Source: Syntrophaceae bacterium UBA2188
GTDB lineage: Bacteria > Desulfobacterota > BSN033 > UBA1163
Assembly (NCBI GenBank): GCA_002327985.1
Contig: DCVM01000125.1
Coordinates: forward strand, 1 to 6,270
DNA length: 6,270 nt
Direction of reading: 5' to 3'
The position numbers and the translations under genes are program-made. Within the stretch, counting starts at the first letter, position 1; each line of letters opens with the position of its first letter. Under the pieces are notes generated by a model. It was not told where the DNA came from and did no database searches. It was given only the letters and a program-made list of their open reading frames with translations. Shown here in pieces: positions 1-4,847 of the stretch.

Positions 1-85
1 GGTGAATAGACCGAAGGCAGACGCAAGTGGAGAGGGAGATAATGGGGTTATTTGCTGAGCAAGATTGTATCAAAAATGAAAAGTC

Positions 86-115
86 TTGACAGGATTGGGG
101 TTTTGGGTATATATA
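86..115 (+). promoter_or_regulatory. Predicted sigma70-type promoter of the operon
   Basis: A perfect -35 hexamer TTGACA lies at 86-91. TATATA follows at 108-113 (16-bp spacer) or 110-115 (18-bp spacer), either of which would serve as a -10 box. Transcription would start near 120, giving a leader of about 40 nt before the ATG at 161. No other promoter this good was seen upstream of a gene in the window, so the five genes may share this one. The call rests on consensus match and position only. Confidence 0.6.
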
Positions 116-121
116 TTTCTT

Positions 122-143
122 TGTATACAGTATCCAAAATACT
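122..143. promoter_or_regulatory. Possible operator dyads at the predicted transcription start
   Basis: An exact 8-bp palindrome TGTATACA (122-129) sits just past the predicted start point. It overlaps a second dyad, AGTAT (129-133) against ATACT (139-143) with a 5-bp spacer. Palindromes of this kind downstream of a -10 box are typical of repressor sites, and TGTATACA-like cores occur among GntR- and TetR-family operators. No regulator gene is present in the window to pair with it. The dyads could also be chance in AT-rich DNA. Confidence 0.25.
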
Positions 144-147
144 TGCC

Positions 148-155
148 GGAGGTGA
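148..155 (+). promoter_or_regulatory. Strong SD that fixes the CoA-transferase start at 161
   Basis: GGAGGTGA is a near-full anti-SD match, 5 nt before the ATG at 161. The same frame stays open upstream to a TTG at 86, but that TTG is the first three bases of the predicted -35 box and would be outside the mRNA. The downstream ATG is therefore the start. Confidence 0.85.
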
Positions 156-160
156 TTTTT

Positions 161-1360
161 ATGGACGATGTACAACTATTCAAAAATATTACAGTTTTAA
201 GTCTCGAACAGGCGACTGTCCTTCCCTATTTAACCCTTAGATTGGCTGAGGAGGGAGCCCATGTGATTCGAATGGAACATCCTATTTATGGTGACCCTAA
301 CCGACGAGTGGGAGATGATGTATTGAAAGAAGACAGGATGTTTTCTTACTACCTCTCCATCAATTCAGGGAAAAAAGCCCTCACCCTGGACATAGGAACT
401 CCCGAGGGACAGGAGATTCTGAGAAAACTTATCCTTACGTTAAAAGTTGATATCTTTGCTACCAATCAATTGCCAAGAAATTACACCAAACTCGGCATCG
501 AATATGACATGCTTAAAAAGATCAAGGAGGACATCATCTGGCTGGGAATGACCGGTTTTGGCCCCCAGAGTAACGAAGCTGCCTATGATCCAGTGCTTCA
601 AGCCAGGGGTGGATTAATGGAACTCACCGGGGAAAAGGGGGGAAGTCCTCAGGTCATGGGCATCCCTCTTCCCGATATGGGGGCGAGCGAACACGGTTAT
701 GGCCTTTTAATGAAAGCTCTCTACAAAAGGGCAGCCACCGGACAGGGGAGCCGGATTGATCTCTCCATGTTTGAAAGTACAGTTTCCTGGCTCACCCAGG
801 CCATCACGCACACGGTCAGTTTTAAGAAGAAAGTCACTCGAAGAGGCAACACCCATGAATTCTTTTCCCCTGTCTCCGTCTATGAGACAAAAGATGGCTA
901 TGCCTATATTGCGGTAGGAAATGATAAGCAGTGGGAGACGATGACAAAGATTCCAGGATTCGAAACCCTCTATAAAAAGGAATATGAAAGAAATGCCGGC
1001 CGCATCGCAGATGTGGATCATTTGAATAACGCCATCAATGCGATCACTAAGAACTTTACGACTGCACAAATGATCGATATCTTCACAAAGGCCACCATTG
1101 CCATTTCCAAAGTAAACCCAATCGAAGAAGTGGTGGAAGATTCTCTGGTGAAACCAAATTTGCTTCGAAGCAAAGACCCCAAGACAGGGACGGAGATTAC
1201 CATCGCACCTCCTCCTATTAATAATGCTTATCTGAAATCAGTGAACCGGATGCTCAGTTTTCCTCCACGATTCGGGGAACATAATGAGGAATTCTATGGC
1301 GGGCTCTTGGGGTACAGTGCCGCCCAGTTAAAGGAGTTTAAGGAGAAGAATATCATCTAA
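161..1360 (+). CDS. Family III CoA-transferase (CaiB/BaiF family)
   Basis: This 399-aa cytoplasmic enzyme belongs to the family III CoA-transferases (formyl-CoA transferase FRC, CaiB, BaiF). These move CoA between carboxylic acids through an aspartyl-CoA anhydride. The N-terminal part (about residues 9-40) has the family pattern in which the LAEEGAHVIRMEHP segment resembles LADLGAEVIKVE. Asp172, in the loop PLPDMGAS, aligns with the catalytic Asp of FRC. The region 197-206 (SRIDLSMFES) is the conserved D-[VL]-S-x-[FY]-E block. The C-terminus, from FGEHNEEFY (371-379) to GYSAAQLKEFKEKNII, matches the usual GEH...LLG[LY]s ending. The length matches CaiB (about 405 aa). It is the first gene of the cluster, with 89 bp before the next. 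Together with the CaiA-like and Fix genes it suggests transfer of CoA between a carnitine-like or other short acid and its reduced product. The true substrate is unknown. Confidence 0.9.
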   Translation: MDDVQLFKNITVLSLEQATVLPYLTLRLAEEGAHVIRMEHPIYGDPNRRVGDDVLKEDRMFSYYLSINSGKKALTLDIGTPEGQEILRKLILTLKVDIFATNQLPRNYTKLGIEYDMLKKIKEDIIWLGMTGFGPQSNEAAYDPVLQARGGLMELTGEKGGSPQVMGIPLPDMGASEHGYGLLMKALYKRAATGQGSRIDLSMFESTVSWLTQAITHTVSFKKKVTRRGNTHEFFSPVSVYETKDGYAYIAVGNDKQWETMTKIPGFETLYKKEYERNAGRIADVDHLNNAINAITKNFTTAQMIDIFTKATIAISKVNPIEEVVEDSLVKPNLLRSKDPKTGTEITIAPPPINNAYLKSVNRMLSFPPRFGEHNEEFYGGLLGYSAAQLKEFKEKNII

Positions 1361-1361
1361 T

Positions 1362-1432
1362 AGAATTATGAGTTGAGAGTTTAGAATTAAGAGTTATTTA
1401 CCATTAGCTATAAGCAATAAGCTATTAGCTAA
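1362..1432. repeat. Heptad-phased tandem repeat array, spacer 1
   Basis: From 1362 to 1431 the spacer divides into ten consecutive 7-bp units with no gaps. The first five fit roughly WGARTTW (for example AGAATTA at 1362-1368 and again at 1383-1389, AGAGTTA at 1390-1396). One transitional unit follows (1397-1403), then four units fit TWAGCWA (TTAGCTA at 1404-1410 and 1425-1431). The second block is also a dyad: TTAGCTA (1404-1410) pairs with TAGCTAA (1426-1432), and AGC (1413-1415) with GCT (1421-1423). The array ends 4 nt before the SD (AAAGGAG, 1437-1443) of the next gene. It has no coding potential that I can support. Confidence 0.75.
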
Positions 1433-1449
1433 ATCGAAAGGAGTAGCCC

Positions 1450-2610
1450 ATGGCACTTGATTTCAATTTTACTGAAGAGCAAGAATTCTTCAGACAGATG
1501 GTTCGGGATGCAGTGAACCGGTTGATCATGCCCAAGGTGAAGGAACTGGATGAAAAAGAAGAGTTCCCCTGGGACCTCTGGAAGGAATTTGCCGCTCTGG
1601 GATATCTGGGCCTGAGACATGACGAAAAATATGGGGGTATGGGAACCGATACGATTACCCAGATGATCTTCTATGAAGAATTGGCAAGGGGATCCTGTGG
1701 TTTTTCCATGTCGGCAACGATGCAGATCCTCATGGGAACCTACTTCATCGCCCGCTTTGGAAATGAAAATATTAAACAGAAGATCCTTGTACCAGCGATC
1801 AAAGGCGAGAAAATTGGGACGATTTGCTTCACTGAAGATCAATCCGGTTCTGACCTGGCTGGAACCAGGACATTAGCGACCAAAGTCGATGGGGGTTGGA
1901 AAATCAACGGACGAAAACAATGGATCACCAATGGACCGATTGCTGATTTTGCCACAGTCATGGCCACGATTGATCCCAAGTTGGGACTCAAGGGTCTTAA
2001 CTTCTATCTGGTCGAACGAAAGACAGAGAATCGGGATGGTTTTGTTTCTGGCCAGAGGCTTCATAAGTTAGGCTCTCGCTGCTCGGTGACAGGAGAGTTG
2101 GTCATGGACAATGCTTTTATTCCTGATGAGAATTTCTTAGGAGAAGAGATTGGGAAAGGCGTTCAGTATGCCGGAGAAATCCTCAATGAAGTTCGGGTCA
2201 TGACCGGAATGAATGCCTTGTCGATTGCCAAAGAAGCCATGGAGGATGCCAGGCAATACGCCAATAACCGGATCGCCTTCGGAAATCCCATCAGTAGGTA
2301 TCAGTTGATCCGCGAAAAATTCGCTAAATTTTGGGCCTGGTATGAGGCTTCCCGAACTTATCTTTATAAATGTGCATGGATGATTCAAAACAATATCCCC
2401 TGTATCCATGATTGCATGTTGGCCAAATATCATTCTACAGAAATGTGTATGTACGCCGTTGAAGAAGTTATGAGGATCTATGGGGGGAATGCCTTCTGCT
2501 CAGAATACCCACCACAACGATTTTGGAGGGATGCCAAGTTCTTGCTTTACGGCGGTGGCACCCATGAAGTGCTGTGTGACTATCTGGGAAGAATTTATTG
2601 TAAAGAATAG
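1450..2610 (+). CDS. Acyl-CoA dehydrogenase-family flavoprotein, CaiA-like
   Basis: This 386-aa protein has the full-length acyl-CoA dehydrogenase fold: an N-terminal helical domain (about 1-120), a middle beta domain (about 121-230) and a C-terminal helical domain (231-386). Visible signatures are CFTEDQSGSDLAG (126-138, the FAD/substrate loop usually TEPxAGSD), KQWITNG (156-162), RIAFGNPI (274-281), RIYGGNAF (342-349) and RFWRDAK (357-363). The residue six after RDAK, where medium-chain acyl-CoA dehydrogenase has its catalytic Glu376 (YEGT), is Gly369 in YGGGTHE. The isovaleryl-CoA-dehydrogenase-type Glu site is Val248, with Glu247 next to it. As I recall, E. coli CaiA (crotonobetainyl-CoA reductase, 380 aa) also has Gly at the first site. 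The ATG at 1450 has AAAGGAG 6 nt upstream. With FixAB and FixC downstream, a 2-enoyl-CoA reductase or dehydrogenase feeding ETF is the best reading. Substrate is unknown. Confidence 0.88.
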   Translation: MALDFNFTEEQEFFRQMVRDAVNRLIMPKVKELDEKEEFPWDLWKEFAALGYLGLRHDEKYGGMGTDTITQMIFYEELARGSCGFSMSATMQILMGTYFIARFGNENIKQKILVPAIKGEKIGTICFTEDQSGSDLAGTRTLATKVDGGWKINGRKQWITNGPIADFATVMATIDPKLGLKGLNFYLVERKTENRDGFVSGQRLHKLGSRCSVTGELVMDNAFIPDENFLGEEIGKGVQYAGEILNEVRVMTGMNALSIAKEAMEDARQYANNRIAFGNPISRYQLIREKFAKFWAWYEASRTYLYKCAWMIQNNIPCIHDCMLAKYHSTEMCMYAVEEVMRIYGGNAFCSEYPPQRFWRDAKFLLYGGGTHEVLCDYLGRIYCKE

Positions 2611-2620
2611 TTATGAAATT

Positions 2621-2762
2621 CCAATGACCAATTACCAATATCCAAATAATCACCAATGGCCAAATTCCAATCACCAAATAATAATTAATGGTCCAAACAC
2701 TAAGTCCAAGTTTTGGTTATTGGAAATTGGAATTTATTTGATTATTGGTGCTTGGTGTTTGG
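2621..2762. repeat. Large imperfect inverted repeat built of 7-bp CCAA/TTGG units, spacer 2
   Basis: CCAA occurs on the + strand at 2621, 2628, 2635, 2642, 2653, 2660, 2667 and 2674: steps of 7 bp with one 11-bp step. TTGG occurs at 2713, 2720, 2727, 2745, 2752 and 2759, with a degenerate TTGA at 2738, giving the mirror-image phasing including the 11-bp step. Pairing base i with base 5383-i needs no gaps: 36 of 50 positions from 2621 to 2670 are Watson-Crick pairs with 2713-2762, leaving a loop of about 42 nt. The array fills most of the 176-bp spacer and ends shortly before the fixA SD. No gene was found in this spacer. Confidence 0.8.
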
Positions 2763-2786
2763 TTATTCACTGAGTTGGAGGTTCTG

Positions 2787-3575
2787 ATGGAGATTTATGT
2801 CCTCGTGAAGCAGGTTCCTGATCCGGAAGCGATCGTCAAGGTCAAATCGGATTCTGAACTGGAGATTGAGAATAAATATTTCACCAACTTCTTCGATGAA
2901 ATAGCGATCGAAGCGGGTCTGAAATTAAGAGAAAAGTTTGGGGGTAAGGTCACTGTGTTAACCGTGGATAATAAGAAGGTTGACGCCTTGAGAAGAGGAA
3001 TTGCCATGGGTGCGGATGATGCGATTCAAATCACGGACCCTGCCTTAGAGGGCTCGGATCAGTTTGCCATTGCCAAAGCCTTGGCCACTTATCTCAATCT
3101 CAAAGACAAGCCTTTTGACCTGATCTTTGCTGGGAGACAGGCGATGGATGATGATGCCGGAATGGTTGGGCCTGCCGTCGCCGAGTTATTGGGGATTCCT
3201 TACGTCAATGTGATCACTGGTCTCGAGGTGGATGACCCCAAGAAAGAAGTCAAGGTGATCCGGGAAGTCGATGGCGGTAAAGAAATCCTCTCCTGCTCCC
3301 TCCCCGCACTCTTTACCTGCCAGAAGGGTTTGAATAATCCTCGTATCCCTCAGGTGATGAACGTGATGAAGGCCATGAAGGCCCAGATTAAAAAGGTGGA
3401 CCTGGCGGCTCTGGGATTAAATGCTGAGGAGGTAGGAGGCAAAGCCGCTAAGATAAAAGTTCAGAAATATTTGCCGCCTCCCAAGAGGCCACCTGTGAAA
3501 ATGATTAAAGAAGACTTTCCGGAGAATGTGAAGACACTGGTGAAGCTTCTCAGAGAAGAAGCGAAAATCATCTAA
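2787..3575 (+). CDS. fixA: Electron transfer flavoprotein beta subunit FixA (EtfB)
   Basis: This 262-aa cytoplasmic protein is the beta subunit of a Fix-type electron transfer flavoprotein, which pairs with FixB to carry electrons between the acyl-CoA enzyme and FixC. It begins with the family-typical MEIYVLVKQVPDPE. It has the nucleotide-binding loop region AGRQAMDDDAGMVGP (115-129), equivalent to the CGKQAIDDD block of EtfB, and MGADDAI (74-80), as well as LPALFTCQKGLNNPRIP (172-188), resembling the LPA...N.PR.P block of the family. Length is close to E. coli FixA (about 256 aa). The frame is open back to an earlier ATG at 2745, but that ATG lies inside the inverted repeat. GGAGG at 2777-2781, 5 nt before ATG 2787, sets the start. 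Whether the beta site holds AMP (ordinary ETF) or a second FAD (bifurcating ETF) I could not decide from motifs alone. Confidence 0.92.
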   Translation: MEIYVLVKQVPDPEAIVKVKSDSELEIENKYFTNFFDEIAIEAGLKLREKFGGKVTVLTVDNKKVDALRRGIAMGADDAIQITDPALEGSDQFAIAKALATYLNLKDKPFDLIFAGRQAMDDDAGMVGPAVAELLGIPYVNVITGLEVDDPKKEVKVIREVDGGKEILSCSLPALFTCQKGLNNPRIPQVMNVMKAMKAQIKKVDLAALGLNAEEVGGKAAKIKVQKYLPPPKRPPVKMIKEDFPENVKTLVKLLREEAKII

Positions 3576-3583
3576 TAGTGAAC

Positions 3584-3750
3584 TACCCCGCAGCAAGCTG
3601 CGGGGCATCAAATTCTCTAAAAAACTTTCCTCCCCCTTGATGGGGGAGGATTAAGGTGGGGGTGATGATAAGATCATTTCCCCCTCACCCTAACCCTCTC
3701 CCCCCAGGGGAGAGGGAGGCCATTCATCCCCCCAGCAGAGCTGAGGGGTA
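3584..3750. repeat. Nested REP/BIME-like palindromic cluster between fixA and fixB
   Basis: Five hairpins are nested symmetrically. The outer pair is 3586-3605 and its diverged inverted copy 3728-3748 (CCCC-x-CAGC against GCTG-x-GGGG, loop AGA); both carry TACCCC on the outer side when read toward the centre. The inner pair is 3628-3650 (TCCTCCCCC / GGGGGAGGA, loop TTGAT) and 3694-3716 (CCCTCTCCCC / GGGGAGAGGG, loop CCA). The centre is a hairpin at 3655-3689 with GGTGGGGG against CCCCCTCACC and ATGAT/ATCAT around loop AAG. Blocks such as CCCTCACCCTAACCCTCTCC are, from memory, common interspersed palindromic DNA in many bacteria. This element and the heptad array after it explain the long fixA-fixB spacer, which contains no gene. 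Confidence 0.75.
3586..3605 (+). terminator. Perfect GC-rich hairpin after fixA, without a U-tract
   Basis: CCCCGCAGC (3586-3594) pairs exactly with GCTGCGGGG (3597-3605), a 9-bp stem with AA between the arms (8 bp with a tetraloop CAAG in practice). It starts 10 nt after the fixA stop. No run of T follows, so intrinsic termination would be weak. It could attenuate transcription or protect the 3' end of the upstream message. A diverged, inverted copy is at 3728-3748, so it is better seen as one arm of a REP/BIME-like element than as a dedicated terminator. Confidence 0.45.
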
Positions 3751-3770
3751 TTCTGGCATATTTTTATAAA

Positions 3771-3849
3771 GTTCTGGGTTCGGAGTTCAGAGTTCGGAGT
3801 AAGAAAAAACACCGAACTCCGAACAAAAATACTCCGAACTATTCCGAAA
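3771..3849. repeat. Heptad-phased GTTCGGA / TCCGAAC inverted array, spacer 3
   Basis: Four abutting 7-bp units run from 3771 to 3798: GTTCTGG, then GTTCGGA at 3778 and 3792 with GTTCAGA between them. The opposite orientation follows as ACCGAAC (3811), TCCGAAC (3818 and 3833) and TCCGAAA (3843). Two stems compete: 3778-3790 with 3812-3824 (12 of 13 pairs), and AGTTCGGAGT (3791-3800) with ACTCCGAACT (3831-3840, 10 of 10 pairs). The last unit merges with the fixB SD region. Confidence 0.75.
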
Positions 3850-3853
3850 GGAA
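3842..3853 (+). promoter_or_regulatory. fixB SD inside a small GNRA-capped hairpin
   Basis: TTCC (3842-3845) can pair with GGAA (3850-3853) around GAAA, a GNRA tetraloop. The SD AAGGA (3848-3852) spans the loop edge and the 3' strand. Two ATGs follow in tandem at 3856 (3 nt away) and 3859 (6 nt away). The second matches the 5-6 nt SD spacing of the first three genes and is preferred. A 4-bp stem is weak, so any translational control is speculative. Confidence 0.35.
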
Positions 3854-3858
3854 CCATG

Positions 3859-4845
3859 ATGTCCAATGAGATATGGGTTTTTGCAGAGCAACAAGAAGGA
3901 AAGGTCAGGAAGGTGTCCTTTGAACTCTTATCTGCTGCGGTTGATTTTTCAAAAAAGACGAACCAGGCGGTCGGAGCTGTCCTTTTGGGAAACGGTCTTC
4001 AACAAGCCGTGAAGAGTCTCACTCCTTATGCCGACAAGATCTATCTGATAGATGACCCCTCCCTTGCTTCATACACTTCCGATGTCTATTTGATCAATAT
4101 GGCTCCTTTCATTAAGGAACATCAACCCTCTGTTCTATTAGGAGGAGCCACTTCTACCGGAAAGGACCTTTTCCCGCGGCTGGCCATGCACCTCCAGACA
4201 GGCTATGCCCCGGATTGCACCGGTTTGACCATTGAAGAGAATGGAAAACTGGTTGCCAAGCGCCCACTCTATGGAGGAAAGGTCTTTGCAGAGGTAGTCT
4301 TTTCTGAAGCACGGCCTCAGATGGCTACAGTGAGAAACAACACCTTTCTCGTTAATGAAAACCTAAAAAAGTCGGCTCAGGTTATTTCCATCCCCTCTCA
4401 TACGGATCCTGCCGCATTGAAAAAGAAGGTCGTTGGATTGGAGAAAGGGGCCGGAACAAAACTGGATATCACAGAGGCCGAAATTGTGGTGGCCGCTGGG
4501 AGAGGAATTAAAGCGCCTGAAAATTTTAAGATCATGGAAGAGTTGGCGGATGTGCTCAATGCCTCGGTGGGAACCACCCGAGCGACTGTGGATGAAGGCT
4601 GGAGGGATCTCAAGGATCAGATTGGAAAAAGCGGCAAGAATATCTCTGCCAAACTCTATATGGCCTTCGGGATCTCAGGGGCCATCCACCATGTCTTGGG
4701 CATCGGGACGTGTAAGACAGTAGTGGCTGTCGATACCGATCCGAATGCCCTTATTTTCAATTATGCCGATTACGGAATCGTAGGAGACCTCTTTCAGATT
4801 GTGCCAGCTCTGACAGAGGAATTGAAAAAAGTCCTAAAAGAATAG
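3859..4845 (+). CDS. fixB: Electron transfer flavoprotein alpha subunit FixB (EtfA)
   Basis: This 328-aa cytoplasmic partner of FixA binds the electron-carrying FAD in its C-terminal domain. Signatures there are VAAGRGIKAPENF (211-223, usually GGRGLKSxENF), GTTRATVDEGW (238-248), QIGKSGK (254-260), YMAFGISGAIHHVLGI (267-282) and DPNALIFNYADYGIVGDLF (294-312). His278 aligns with the conserved His of the GAIQH motif that lies near the flavin. In human ETF alpha the third signature is QVGQTGK, so here Lys257 and Ser258 replace Gln and Thr close to the isoalloxazine ring. Such changes may shift flavin potential, but I cannot say how. The N-terminal domain opens with the typical EIWVFAEQ. An alternative start at 3856 adds one Met. 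The gene follows a 280-bp repeat-filled spacer and ends 2 nt before fixC. Confidence 0.92.
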   Translation: MSNEIWVFAEQQEGKVRKVSFELLSAAVDFSKKTNQAVGAVLLGNGLQQAVKSLTPYADKIYLIDDPSLASYTSDVYLINMAPFIKEHQPSVLLGGATSTGKDLFPRLAMHLQTGYAPDCTGLTIEENGKLVAKRPLYGGKVFAEVVFSEARPQMATVRNNTFLVNENLKKSAQVISIPSHTDPAALKKKVVGLEKGAGTKLDITEAEIVVAAGRGIKAPENFKIMEELADVLNASVGTTRATVDEGWRDLKDQIGKSGKNISAKLYMAFGISGAIHHVLGIGTCKTVVAVDTDPNALIFNYADYGIVGDLFQIVPALTEELKKVLKE

Positions 4846-4847
4846 AT

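Noticed and set aside
2..58. A possible C-terminal end of an upstream gene (open frame to TGA at 56-58)
   Set aside because: It is only 18 codons with no recognisable motif; in such a short stretch an open frame is not evidence.
42..89. A 15-codon leader peptide from ATG 42 with a GGGAG-like SD
   Set aside because: It is too short and featureless, and most of it lies upstream of the predicted transcription start.
86..160. A 25-codon N-terminal extension of the CoA-transferase from TTG at 86
   Set aside because: The TTG coincides with the predicted -35 box and has no SD, the extension resembles no part of the family, and ATG 161 has a very strong SD and matches the normal N-terminus.
1450..2610. 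Standard fatty-acid beta-oxidation acyl-CoA dehydrogenase
   Set aside because: Both classical catalytic Glu positions are occupied by other residues, and the neighbours are CoA-transferase and Fix genes rather than thiolase or hydroxyacyl-CoA dehydrogenase.
2621..2762. CRISPR array
   Set aside because: The units are 7 bp and degenerate with no unique spacers of 25-40 bp, and the arms are inverted rather than direct throughout.
2480..2773. A 97-codon + strand open frame overlapping the dehydrogenase end and spacer 2
   Set aside because: Its second half is the translated heptad repeat and its first half is out of frame with a clear gene; it is a shadow.
2745..2786. A 14-codon extension of FixA from ATG 2745
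   Set aside because: It lies in the inverted repeat, has no SD and would place residues before the normal MxIxVLVKxVPD start of the family.
3586..3605. A strong intrinsic terminator ending the transcript after fixA
   Set aside because: There is no U-tract, and fixB and fixC downstream have no convincing promoter and must be expressed with fixA.
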